Below are positions 36,593-46,300 of a stretch of DNA of 64,000 nt, piece after piece (the stretch's first letter is position 1; every line of letters starts with the position of its first letter). Source of the stretch: Photorhabdus asymbiotica (lineage in GTDB: Bacteria > Pseudomonadota > Gammaproteobacteria > Enterobacterales > Enterobacteriaceae); assembly GCF_003634575.1 (NCBI RefSeq), contig NZ_RBLJ01000001.1, positions 186,001 through 250,000 of the forward strand, in the 5' to 3' direction. The notes under the pieces were generated by a model, which was not told the origin of the DNA, ran no database searches, and saw nothing but the letters and a program-made list of their open reading frames with translations. The translations under genes were made by a program, and so were the position numbers.

Positions 36593-36664
36593 TCAGTACT
36601 CATAAAAACAAAACGTTAATCGCTCTTAACATGTAATACACATGAAAAAATAAAGGAAATAATT

Positions 36665-37102
36665 ATGGCCACAACCACAGTTGACTATCCAATACCGGCT
36701 TATCGATTTGTTGTCTCCGTTGGTGATGAACAAATCCCTTTTAACAGCGTTTCGGGGCTGGATATTACTTATGATGTCATCGAGTATAAAGATGGCACCG
36801 GTAATTATTATAAAATGCCGGGTCAACGTCAGTTAATCAATATTACACTGCGTAAAGGGGTATTCCCTGGCGACACTAAACTTTTTGATTGGCTTAATTC
36901 CATTCAGCTTAATCAGGTTGAGAAAAAAGATGTTTCAATTAGCTTGACCAACGAAGTTGGAACTGAAATTTTAATGACCTGGAGCGTAGCCAATGCATTC
37001 CCAACCTCATTAACATCTCCTTCTTTTGATGCCACCAGCAATGATATCGCTGTTCAAGAAATAAAACTGACTGCCGATCGAGTCACTATTCAGGCAGCTT
37101 AA
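36665..37102 (+). CDS. pvc1: PVC inner tube protein Pvc1
   Basis: The 145-residue protein belongs to the gp19/Hcp-like tube family of extracellular contractile injection systems: TVDYPIPAYRFVVSVGDEQI, FNSVSGLDITYDVIEYKDG and LINITLRKGVFPGDTKLFDW. It should stack as hexamers to form the inner tube that is driven into the target cell and carries payloads. AAAGGAA precedes the start. It is the first gene of the operon. Confidence 0.92.
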   Translation: MATTTVDYPIPAYRFVVSVGDEQIPFNSVSGLDITYDVIEYKDGTGNYYKMPGQRQLINITLRKGVFPGDTKLFDWLNSIQLNQVEKKDVSISLTNEVGTEILMTWSVANAFPTSLTSPSFDATSNDIAVQEIKLTADRVTIQAA

Positions 37103-37232
37103 AGCATCACGATGATTGATATATCAGACGGGACAAAATGATCCTCAAAATTTGGCACAACGGCTACCCGTCCAACTAAATTTACCCTCTTACAGTTCAC
37201 GCAAAATATCGCACAATACAATTGGAGGCAAT

Positions 37233-38282
37233 ATGCCAACAACAACTTATCCCGGCGTTTATATTGAAGAAGACGCCTCACTGTCACTTTCCGTTCGCTC
37301 AAGTGCAACGGCGGTGCCCGTTTTTACCGTTGAAGATGACAGTCAACTTCATACTCCTACCAGAGTGAATAGTTGGTTAGAATATCTGACAAAAAAAGCA
37401 GATAAAAAATTCAATTCTACCGACAAACTTGATATCGCATTGCGCGCTTATTTTATTAACGGCGGCGGATATGGTTATCTCGTCAAAGCGGGTGAATTAA
37501 CAAATCAAATTCCAAAACTTAACGATGTCACATTACTGGTCGCGGCTGGAGAAAATATCAAAGATGCTGTGAGTACACTTTGTCAACCGGGCAAAGGCTT
37601 ATTTGCCATTCTGGATGGCCCAACCGAAGAGTTAAAGTCTGATGGCAAATCCAGAGATCCGTATGATCAAAGCCCTTTTGCCGCCGTTTATTACCCCTGG
37701 CTAGTTGCTGATTGGGCAGACAATATTCCGCCAAGCGCGGCCATTGCCGGTATCTATTGTTCAGTTGACCGTACCCGCGGTGTCTGGAAAGCCCCAGCAA
37801 ATGTCATATTACAAGGCGGGGTGAAACCGAAGTTTAAAGTCACCGATGACTTACAAGGTATTTACAACACCGGTAAAGCCATCAATATGATCCGTGAATT
37901 TCCGAATACCGGTGTCACCATCTGGGGCGCCCGCACACTTAAGGACGAAGATAACTGGCGTTACATCCCAGTTCGCCGCCTGTTTAACAGTGCAGAGCGA
38001 GACATTAAAAATGCCATGAGTTTCGCGGTCTTTGAACCTAACAGCCAACCCACCTGGAAAGCTGTACACCGAGCTATTGATAATTATCTCTATGCCCTTT
38101 GGCAACAAGGAGGGCTAGCAGGAAACAAAGCTGAACAAGCTTACTTTGTGCAAATTGGTAAAGGGATAACCATGACCGATGATGATATCAAGCAAGGGAA
38201 AATGATTGTTAAAGTGGGTATGGCCGCAGTGCGCCCGGCTGAATTTATCATCCTTCAATTTTCACAAAATGTAGCACAGTAA
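37233..38282 (+). CDS. pvc2: PVC sheath protein Pvc2
   Basis: The 349-residue protein is a contractile-sheath subunit: TTTYPGVYIEEDASLSLSVR at the N-terminus and VRPAEFIILQFSQ at the C-terminus, with the conserved RGVWKAPANVILQGG and RYIPVRRLFNSAERDIKN. It should be the main sheath component. I set the start at 37233, where TTGGAGGC precedes MPTTTYPG; an upstream in-frame ATG (37116) would add 39 residues unlike any sheath start. Confidence 0.92.
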   Translation: MPTTTYPGVYIEEDASLSLSVRSSATAVPVFTVEDDSQLHTPTRVNSWLEYLTKKADKKFNSTDKLDIALRAYFINGGGYGYLVKAGELTNQIPKLNDVTLLVAAGENIKDAVSTLCQPGKGLFAILDGPTEELKSDGKSRDPYDQSPFAAVYYPWLVADWADNIPPSAAIAGIYCSVDRTRGVWKAPANVILQGGVKPKFKVTDDLQGIYNTGKAINMIREFPNTGVTIWGARTLKDEDNWRYIPVRRLFNSAERDIKNAMSFAVFEPNSQPTWKAVHRAIDNYLYALWQQGGLAGNKAEQAYFVQIGKGITMTDDDIKQGKMIVKVGMAAVRPAEFIILQFSQNVAQ

Positions 38283-38342
38283 CCGTACTGAGGCGCGGTT
38301 TAACACCGCGTCCATTCAGTCTATTGAATGGAGGAGACAATA

Positions 38343-39518
38343 ATGATAACGGAGATAAAACAGCCGGGCGTCACCATCACGGAAAATTCGATATCCCCGA
38401 AATCAGATAATGAATTTATCGGCGTCCCCGTTTTTATTGGCCATACCGAAAAAAATTCAAGCCATAAAACGGCTGTTAAACTAAATAGCCTGATGGACTT
38501 TACCCAAGCTTTCGGTGCATCAGGATTAACCTATTATTCAGTACGCCACTTTTTTGAAAATGGTGGACAGCAAGCTTATATCTTGTCACTGGGGATTAAT
38601 CAACAGCTAAAAGATTTTCAATCATTGATTACCGCCCTGCAATGGAACTGGGTAAAACAAGCCATTGCCGCAGAAAACGAAATCACATTGATTGTTGTGC
38701 CTGATATTACCCGTTTTAATGATCTCAGCGCTCAAAAAAGCCTTTGGCTACAACTCTGGCAATCAATACTTGAACTGTGTAAAAGTCGGCGTGGCATCAT
38801 GGGATTACTGGACGCGCCTGATGATCCAACATTAGCAACTGAGTGTTTAAAACAATTCTCTTCCACTGATCGCCAATGGGGCGCCGTATACTGGCCAAGG
38901 CTAAAAAGTACCTACCAAGAAAACGGTACATACATTGTACTTTCACCTACTGCTGCGGTCGCCGCCGTTATGCAACGCAATGACAGTCAGAAAGGCATAT
39001 GGACTGCTCCCGCCAATGTGGCTTTAGCCAACGTCATCGGTCCGGTACGTTCTTACATTGAAGCTGGAACCTTGCTGAATCAAGAAGGCACTTCGTTGAA
39101 TCTGGTGCGTAGCTTCCCCGGCAAAGGCATTAAAATCTGGGGCTGCCGCACTCTGGATAACATACCTCATTCTCCCTGGCGTTATATCCAAATTCGCCGT
39201 TTGGTTTCCTATATCGAAGCTCATATAACCCAACTTGGCCGCGCCTTTGTCTTTGAACCCAACAACGCCATCACCTGGATGAAATTTAAAGGTCAGGCCC
39301 ACAACTGGCTACGTCAATTATGGCTAAAAGGTGGATTACGGGGCACTCAGGAAGATCAAGCATTTGAGGTGTTACTGGGTGTTAATGAATCCATGAGTGA
39401 AACGGATATCTTGGCCGGAAAAATGATCATGAAAATCAGGCTGGCGCTGTTAATTCCGGCAGAATTTATTGAGCTGAGTCTGACGTTTGATATCCGTAAC
39501 AATACCGTACCTAGCTAA
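38343..39518 (+). CDS. PVC sheath protein (Pvc3/Pvc4 type)
   Basis: The 391-residue protein is a second sheath paralog: ITEIKQPGVTITENSISPKS, KGIWTAPANVALANVIGPV, WRYIQIRRLVSYIEAHI and LALLIPAEFIELSLTF. GGAGGAGAC precedes the ATG at 38343. PVC loci usually encode three sheath proteins (Pvc2, Pvc3, Pvc4); only two exist here. By size it is closer to Pvc4, but I cannot settle which one is missing. Minor sheath proteins are thought to form the end near the baseplate. Confidence 0.88.
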   Translation: MITEIKQPGVTITENSISPKSDNEFIGVPVFIGHTEKNSSHKTAVKLNSLMDFTQAFGASGLTYYSVRHFFENGGQQAYILSLGINQQLKDFQSLITALQWNWVKQAIAAENEITLIVVPDITRFNDLSAQKSLWLQLWQSILELCKSRRGIMGLLDAPDDPTLATECLKQFSSTDRQWGAVYWPRLKSTYQENGTYIVLSPTAAVAAVMQRNDSQKGIWTAPANVALANVIGPVRSYIEAGTLLNQEGTSLNLVRSFPGKGIKIWGCRTLDNIPHSPWRYIQIRRLVSYIEAHITQLGRAFVFEPNNAITWMKFKGQAHNWLRQLWLKGGLRGTQEDQAFEVLLGVNESMSETDILAGKMIMKIRLALLIPAEFIELSLTFDIRNNTVPS

Positions 39519-39536
39519 TCTAAACAGGGGAAAAAC

Positions 39537-39995
39537 ATGTACAACTTATACACCCCGTCAGTATCTCACCGTTTTATCGCCAGTTTTCTGTTTAACAACA
39601 TTCCCAGCCCACTTGATATCGCCTTTCAGCGTATATCTGGCCTGAGCCGAGAACTGCAAACCACCCAACATAGCCAAGGTGGAGAAAACGCCAGAAACGT
39701 CTGGTTATCCGAGAAGATCCAACATGGCAGCCTGGTGCTGGAGCGCGGTGTTATGACCATCACTCCCCTCACCTTGGTTTTTGATCGCGTGCTGCGCGGT
39801 GAAAAAGCCGTGTATGCCGATGTTGTCATCATGCTACTGAATGAAAATGCGTTACCCGTGGCGAGCTGGACAGTCAGTAACGCGCTACCGGTTCGTTGGT
39901 CCACCAGCGACTTTGATGCTAATAGCAACACCGTACTGGTGAGTTCTCTGGAATTACGTTATCAGGATATGCGCTGGTTAGGAGTAAAAGCATGA
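39537..39995 (+). CDS. pvc5: PVC tube-initiator protein Pvc5
   Basis: The 152-residue protein is a second gp19-type tube protein: [20 protein letters not shown], then [15 protein letters not shown] and [20 protein letters not shown]. In PVC/Afp particles the second tube protein connects the tube to the baseplate hub. It starts 18 bp after the sheath gene and overlaps the next small gene by 4 bp. Confidence 0.88.
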   Translation: MYNLYTPSVSHRFIASFLFNNIPSPLDIAFQRISGLSRELQTTQHSQGGENARNVWLSEKIQHGSLVLERGVMTITPLTLVFDRVLRGEKAVYADVVIMLLNENALPVASWTVSNALPVRWSTSDFDANSNTVLVSSLELRYQDMRWLGVKA

Positions 39996-40168
39996 CGGTA
40001 GAAATTAAAGAACTGATTATTCAGGCTAAAGTCACCGATTCTACGAGTGATCAACTCGCCCCAAGAACATTAGCCCAAGAAAAGCTGGATAACGCCCGTT
40101 TGATTGACATAGTGAAACGGGAAGTGTTAGAGGCATTACGTGAAGGAGGCCATCATGAGTTTAATTGA
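39992..40168 (+). CDS. pvc6: PVC small protein Pvc6 (DUF5908-like)
   Basis: The 58-residue protein starts [18 protein letters not shown] and ends [19 protein letters not shown]. It occupies the pvc6 position and has the DUF5908-like pattern (IEIRELxIxAxV start and an acidic C-terminal helix). It overlaps pvc5 by 4 bp (ATGA) and pvc7 by 14 bp. Its role is uncertain; the family always lies between the tube initiator and the LysM-type baseplate protein. Confidence 0.82.
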   Translation: MTVEIKELIIQAKVTDSTSDQLAPRTLAQEKLDNARLIDIVKREVLEALREGGHHEFN

Positions 40169-40838
40169 ACGTGGTTTATCCAGACTCACCCTAACCGCTT
40201 TTAAAGACCGAGAAGGTAAAGTTTCCGTGGGTCGCTTACAAGCCATGTATAACCCCGATACGATCCAGCTTGACTACCAAACCCGCTACCAACAGGATGA
40301 AAGTGTTAATCGTGCCAGCCAAAGCAGCCGTTATGTATTATCCCAACCCGCCGGATTATCCTTAGTTCTGCTGTTTGATGCCTCGATGCCCGATAATAAC
40401 ATGCCGATAGAAACCCAGCTTGCGACCCTGAAATCCCTGTGTGCGATTGATGCCAGCACCAAAGTACCCCACTTCCTTAAAATCAAATGGGGCAAAATGC
40501 GCTGGGAAAACAAAGGTTATTTCGCCTGCCGAGCCAGTAGCCTGGCCGTCAACTATACCCTGTTTGACCGGGATGCCACACCATTGCGGGCCAGCGCCAC
40601 TCTATCTCTGGTAGCGGACGAAAGCTTTATTATTCAAGCTACCGAACGGCAGTTAAAATCACCGCCGGCCACTGCGGTTAGCGTAACTGATATGCTCTCC
40701 CTGCCTTTGATTGCTTTAGATGCTGGAGCGTCTCTGGCTGGTGGCATTGATTATCTCTCGCTGGCCTGGCAAAACGGTCTGGATAATCTTGATGACTTTA
40801 CCCCCGGACAAACACTGCAAGCGCGGGGGGATGCATGA
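40155..40838 (+). CDS. pvc7: PVC baseplate protein Pvc7
   Basis: The 227-residue protein starts [20 protein letters not shown] and has [20 protein letters not shown] and [20 protein letters not shown], typical of the LysM-linked gp53-like hub/baseplate component of contractile injection systems (CIS). GAAGGAGG precedes the ATG at 40155, inside the end of pvc6. It overlaps the spike gene by 4 bp. It should join the tube initiator to the spike. Confidence 0.87.
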   Translation: MSLIERGLSRLTLTAFKDREGKVSVGRLQAMYNPDTIQLDYQTRYQQDESVNRASQSSRYVLSQPAGLSLVLLFDASMPDNNMPIETQLATLKSLCAIDASTKVPHFLKIKWGKMRWENKGYFACRASSLAVNYTLFDRDATPLRASATLSLVADESFIIQATERQLKSPPATAVSVTDMLSLPLIALDAGASLAGGIDYLSLAWQNGLDNLDDFTPGQTLQARGDA

Positions 40839-42436
40839 AGATACCCATGATAACCCTCAAAATAGGTGGCAAAACGCTCAATCAATTGACTGTCATCAGT
40901 CTGACAATAAACCATCAAATCAATGGCATTCCCTCGACCAACATCACCTTGGGGATCGCTGGCGATGCGAGCCATATTTTCGACACCAAAGCCCAAGCTG
41001 AACTGGCAAGTTGTCGCCCCAATAATGAACTCACCCTACAGATCCAAAAAACCGTGGTGTTTAAAGGGAGCATCGTTCGACAAGCACTTGAACTGAAAGG
41101 TCAAGACAGCATCATTACCCTGACAGCAAAACATCCACTACAAAAGTTAACTCATAGCCTCCATTCACAATTATTCAGTCAACAGAGTGATGAAGCGATT
41201 ATCAGGAAATTATTCAATCAGGCGGGTATCCAAACAACGATAAAGCAGGCTCCTCAACTTAAAACCGTTCATGAACAAATGGTGCAATTTCGTTGCAATG
41301 ACTGGGCATTCCTAAAAAGCCGATTGATTGCCACTAATACCTGGCTGTTGCCCGGCAATGAATCGGTTACTTTGATAACACCTAAGGCCCTGAATCAATC
41401 GACAGTGCATACTCTTCATCGACAGGCCAGTGCTGAAGATATTGTGTTATTTGCAGCGGATCTCCAATGGAATAACCAATATAGCCCTAAAACGGTGAGT
41501 GTACGTGCCTGGGATATTGCTCAACAAAAGCTTTCCCCAGCAATTAATACCCAAAACAGTCAGCTTGGCAGTCATAAATTGGCCGTGGACAGTATCGCCG
41601 CACTGGCTGATAAAGAGTGGCAATGGGCTTACAGCTATCCATTAGATAATGAACAAGCCAAACACCTTGCTCAAGGCATTATGAATAACCTGCGAAGCCA
41701 TAATATATCTGGCAGTTTTGAAATCGAAGGTAATCACCGTTATCAACCGGGGGATGTCTTGGCGTTAAATGGTTTTGGTCAGGGGATGGACGGTCAAGGG
41801 ATTATCACCGGAGTCAGTCAGATAATTAATCAGCGGCAAGGCTGGCACACCCTATTAACCTTAGGCATGTTACCCGATGTAGAACCGCCGGTGCCTCAGG
41901 TGAAAGAGTTGCATATCGGTATCGTGGAAAAATACCAGCAAGACCGCCAATCACTAAGCCGTATCCCAGTCAGAATACCCGCATTAAACTTGACCAAAGG
42001 TGTCCTTTTTGCCCGGCTAGGTAAACCTTATGCCAGTCATGAAAGCGGATTTTGCTTTTATCCCGAACCGGGAGATGAAGTGATTATCGGATTCTTTGAA
42101 TGTGATCCTCGTTTTCCAGTGATATTAGGTTCCATGCATAATCCGAAAAATAAACCACCGTTAGAACCCAGTGAAAAAAATCCGGTGAAAACTTTAGTTA
42201 TCAAGCAAGGGGATAAACAACAAGCATTAATATTCGATAATAAAGAAAACACGGTGGCACTTAATAGCGGCGAAAATAAAGTCTCTCTGCAACAGGATAA
42301 AAACATTACGCTCAATTCAACTAAAAATCTCATCACTCAGGCCCAAGAAATTAATATACAAGCGGAAAAATCTCTGTCAGCCACAGGAAAATCTGGCGTC
42401 GATATTAAGGGCGCGAAAATTAACTTAACCCAGTAA
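40835..42436 (+). CDS. pvc8: PVC spike protein Pvc8 (VgrG-like)
   Basis: The 533-residue protein combines a gp27-like hub region (residues 1 to about 360, with GDVLALNGFGQGMDGQGIIT) and a gp5/OB-fold region (YQQDRQSLSRIPVRIPAL, then FYPEPGDEVIIGFFECDPRF and PVILGSMHNPKNKPP). A beta-helix tip region follows (NKENTVALNSGENKVSLQQD, KNITLNSTKN). It forms the central spike at the end of the tube. The lysozyme domain of phage gp5 is absent, as usual for PVC/Afp. Confidence 0.92.
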   Translation: MKIPMITLKIGGKTLNQLTVISLTINHQINGIPSTNITLGIAGDASHIFDTKAQAELASCRPNNELTLQIQKTVVFKGSIVRQALELKGQDSIITLTAKHPLQKLTHSLHSQLFSQQSDEAIIRKLFNQAGIQTTIKQAPQLKTVHEQMVQFRCNDWAFLKSRLIATNTWLLPGNESVTLITPKALNQSTVHTLHRQASAEDIVLFAADLQWNNQYSPKTVSVRAWDIAQQKLSPAINTQNSQLGSHKLAVDSIAALADKEWQWAYSYPLDNEQAKHLAQGIMNNLRSHNISGSFEIEGNHRYQPGDVLALNGFGQGMDGQGIITGVSQIINQRQGWHTLLTLGMLPDVEPPVPQVKELHIGIVEKYQQDRQSLSRIPVRIPALNLTKGVLFARLGKPYASHESGFCFYPEPGDEVIIGFFECDPRFPVILGSMHNPKNKPPLEPSEKNPVKTLVIKQGDKQQALIFDNKENTVALNSGENKVSLQQDKNITLNSTKNLITQAQEINIQAEKSLSATGKSGVDIKGAKINLTQ

Positions 42437-42448
42437 TGAGGTATTGAA

Positions 42449-42871
42449 ATGACAAGCCAAATATTAGCCAATATTTACGGTTGCGGCTGGAAATTTCCGC
42501 CACAGTTTTCTATTGAAACTGGCGTAGAAATGGCCGAAGGTGCCGAAAACGTTCGCCAAAGTATGAAAATCCTTTTTTTAACTGAACCCGGTGAACGAAT
42601 TATGCGTGAAGATTATGGTTGTGGTCTGAATGATTACATGTTTGAAAATATCAGTGATGAATTATTATCGGAGATTCAAACCCGCATTGAAGAACGAGTA
42701 TTGCGCTATGAACCCCGTGCTGAAATCACAGATATCCAAGTAACTCAGAAAACAGACTCACCGAATACTTTACATATTCAAGTGACCTATGCCCTGAGAG
42801 GCAGCCAAATCAGTCAACAGCTTGAAGGGGTTCTTGAGATCAACGAAGGTCAGGCAAAGGTGAGTCTATGA
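42449..42871 (+). CDS. pvc9: PVC baseplate protein Pvc9 (gp25 family)
   Basis: The 140-residue protein is a gp25/TssE-like baseplate component: GWKFPPQFSIETGVEMAEGA, NVRQSMKILFLTEPGERIMR and EDYGCGLNDYMFENISDELL. This family nucleates sheath assembly on the baseplate. Its final codons overlap the next gene by 4 bp. Confidence 0.92.
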   Translation: MTSQILANIYGCGWKFPPQFSIETGVEMAEGAENVRQSMKILFLTEPGERIMREDYGCGLNDYMFENISDELLSEIQTRIEERVLRYEPRAEITDIQVTQKTDSPNTLHIQVTYALRGSQISQQLEGVLEINEGQAKVSL

Positions 42872-43284
42872 GCAAACAACTCATTATTGATGGCGACAGC
42901 CTGCTATTCGAGCCATTATTCGGCAACCGGCAGGTCACTATTTTGATGCCAGCGACCATCAGAGGCAGCGGACACGCGCAAATCCAAGGCAGAAAGATAG
43001 CGATTGTCGGCGATGAAAAAAAGGTACAACTTCAAGCGCAATACATTACCCCAAGCCACCCGGTACCTGGCATAGGCACAGTTACCATTGCTCAATTAGA
43101 TACCAGCCAGCAAGTCAACTTTTGCCACAGCCCTGCCACAGTGATAGTTGTCGGGCAGCAATTTACCGCTCGATTTACCCCATCACAGCCGGCAATTAAT
43201 CCGTCAACCGGGCCAGATGTCACAACACCCAGTATGGGCAAAGGCCGTTTTATTGCCAGTCAACATACTATCAACGCCGGATAA
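42868..43284 (+). CDS. pvc10: PVC spike-tip protein Pvc10 (PAAR-like)
   Basis: The 138-residue protein occupies the pvc10 position, directly after the gp25 gene, and corresponds to the PAAR-like tip that sharpens the spike. MPATIRGSGHAQIQGRKIAI and TPSMGKGRFIASQHTINAG are consistent with the family, which contains short glycine-rich turns. It has few internal landmarks, so identification rests partly on gene order. Confidence 0.78.
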   Translation: MSKQLIIDGDSLLFEPLFGNRQVTILMPATIRGSGHAQIQGRKIAIVGDEKKVQLQAQYITPSHPVPGIGTVTIAQLDTSQQVNFCHSPATVIVVGQQFTARFTPSQPAINPSTGPDVTTPSMGKGRFIASQHTINAG

Positions 43285-43367
43285 ATAACTCTGCAAAATC
43301 ATTATTCAATAACGTTCCTATTCTGCAATAGCTATCAGCAATATATTCAAATAACAGGTGGTATAAT

Positions 43368-46300
43368 ATGGGACTCACCGAATTAAAAAATAAACTCTCT
43401 GCTATCGTACTCGATACGGATTTTAAACTTGATGAAAGAAGTACACTGGATATTTTAAACTGGCTACAAGAATATGCTAAAAAAATCCCTTTCAATCAAG
43501 AGAAAAAACAGTTCTGGGATAGTTTCTATTTTATTCAGGAAAATAGTCCTGAGAAATTAGCCGATCTTTACCAAAACGTTAATAAAACGAATGGCCATTT
43601 ACCGGCCCATCAAGCTTTTGTTTTAGCCTTTTTAAAACTTTTAGAAACCACCAAAGTATTATTTAATACTTTTCCGGCACGACATCGTGATCTTTATTAC
43701 CGGGAATTATTAGGTCTAAAACCCAGAAATGCCCAAGCAGATAGTGTTGCTTTAGGCATTACCTTAAATACAGATAACACAGAACATCTTATTCCTAAAG
43801 GAACCTTGTTCGATGCCGGGCAGGACAGGGCCGGAAATCCGCTACAATACGCATCAAATGCAGATTTACTGGCGAATCAAGGAAAATTGAGCGATCTGCG
43901 TTGGTGTCGAAAAGATAATGATAGCTGGCAATCTGCAATACTACTGAACCACTCAGATAATATTGAATTACCTGAAAACAGTATTCGACTTTTTAGTCCA
44001 ACGCCGGATGATATTCCCGTTTTATCCGGTTATTTGATAACTTCGTCTTTATTTGCTATGCCAACGGGGGAACGCAGTATTACATTGACTTTAGCAGATA
44101 ATTGGCATGGTGATATTAAGCACATCACCGCTAAAATCAGTTCGGGAGATCACTGGCTTTCACTATCAGTAAAAAAAGAACAAGACAATAGTATTCACTA
44201 TCTTAAACTTTATTTATCAACCAATGATGACCCCATCGGTCCTCCTGATGCTTTGGATAATATAGCGTTTGATGTACCGGTATTAAAGCTGGGCACTGTT
44301 CAGGGACCTATACTACCCAAGATTACGGGTATTGAAATTAGCATTAACGGCAACAGTAATGTACATTATTCCTCTGATAACGGTATTGAAAAAATAGATG
44401 CAGCTAGTTTTCCCTTTGGACAATCACCGTCACCAGGTTCCGGTTTTAATCTGATTGCCCCTGAATGGTATGGTACAGAAAGCGCCAAAATTACTCTTAC
44501 TCCTCAATGGACTGGATTACCCAAAGAGGGGTTTAAAGAGTGGTATCAAGGATATAGTTCTACCCCCGAAAATAATGCATTTAAAGTACAGGCTTATTTA
44601 ATCACACCTCAAAAGAGAGAAAAATTTAATGAAGCTCAGTCATTATTTAATGAAAGTAAAGACAAGAAACCACAAGGAAAAAGCCTAACTTTTACCTTAC
44701 CTGCAATGGATTATTCCTTTGCAAACAGCCCATCATCTAATAACTGGCCCGCATCAATACGCATAGAACTAACCGAACAGGATTTTATGCATGCCCAATA
44801 TTGGCAAAATCCTACGGGTAAAAAACAGCCCTATACCCCCAAAATGAACACATTACAAATTCAGTTCAGTGCCAAAGTTAAACCCGAACAATTTTCCGTT
44901 TATTCTCTCACGCCTTTTGGTTGGGGAAAAACAGGAGAAAATAGAACATCATTAACCCATGATACATTCTATTTAGGTTTTACCGATGTATTACCAGGAC
45001 AAACTTTATCCCTGTACTGGCAGTTAGAAGGTATTAAAAAGCTCCCTTTATCCTGGTCTTATCTGAATCAAGAAAATACCTGGAGTCCATTGGATAATCA
45101 GGTGCATGACCAAACCCACAACCTATTTGATCGAGGAATCTGGCGTACCTCATTGCCACATGATGCTTCAAACCAAGCCTCTCAAATGCCAAAAGGACAA
45201 TATTGGGTGAAGGCACACATTTTACAAACGAATCAAGCAACCCTGACTGATCTGTATTGGTATCGAAAAGATAATGATGTCTGGAAATCCGCAACACCTC
45301 TTAGCCTTTCAAATAACATGAAATTACCCGCAAACGGTATTCAGATTTTTAGCCCAACATCTCATGATGTTCCAGTTCGATACGGCTACCTAATTACTTC
45401 ATCTTTATTCTCATTCCTCAAGAAAGGACGCAATATCACATTAATTTTAGCAGGAGATAGCTGGGAGGGTAATCCTGAAAACATCACCGCTAAAATCAGT
45501 TCAGGAAATCACTGGTTAACACTATCCGTCGAATATCTGAGTAATACTAATAGTCTTAAGTTGCAATTATCAGATAATAATAATGATCCCATCAGCCCCC
45601 CTAATGCTCTGGATAATATGACGTTTGACACGCCATTGTTAAAACTAGAAGCCACTCAGGATTTCACTTTGCCCTGGATTTATAAGGTATGCGTTAATAG
45701 CAACAATATACTCTCTACCTCTGACAGCTCAGATGCAGCGATTACTCGTTTCCCCTTTGGCCAATCACCATCGTTGGGTTCCAGCTTTAGTCCGAAAATC
45801 GTTTTCCCGGAATGGTTTGAATCTGAATACGCATCAGACACCACGATCACGATTACCCCTCAATGGGTTAACCTGCCCACAGAAAACTTTTCATCGTGGT
45901 ATGACGGATATATTAATAAACCTGCCGATAATAGCGTATTTAAAATAGAGGGTTATTTACTTACTCATTATCAGGGAAAAATCAAACTCACAGAAGCTGA
46001 GACAGGAAGCGAAACCCAAGCATTATTCAATGGAAACAATGCACCACAAGGAAAAAGCCTGACTTTCACTTTACCTAATAGGTATAACTTCTATCCGCGC
46101 AACCATCAGTCAATGAAGATAGAAATAAAACTCGTTAAACAAGACTTTATGCACACTCAACATAAGAGCAATCCCACAGGCAAAAAACCACCCTATACCC
46201 CGCAAATCAGTGCCTTACAGGTGGAATTCAATGCTACAGCTTTCCATCGAAAATTCTCCGTTTATCCTCTCACGCCTTTTGGCTGGGGCAAAACAGGAGA

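Larger units (their letters stand above)
36000..36664. other. Intergenic region upstream of the PVC operon
   Basis: No gene is supported. It contains a complete ERIC (36054-36180), an ERIC right-end fragment (36517-36545), AT-rich DNA from 36190 to 36480, a possible promoter and an ops-like element. Confidence 0.65.

Noticed and set aside
37116-37232. An N-terminal extension of Pvc2
   Set aside because: The extension contains the real ribosome-binding site (TTGGAGGC) and does not look like a sheath protein; the start at 37233 matches the family.
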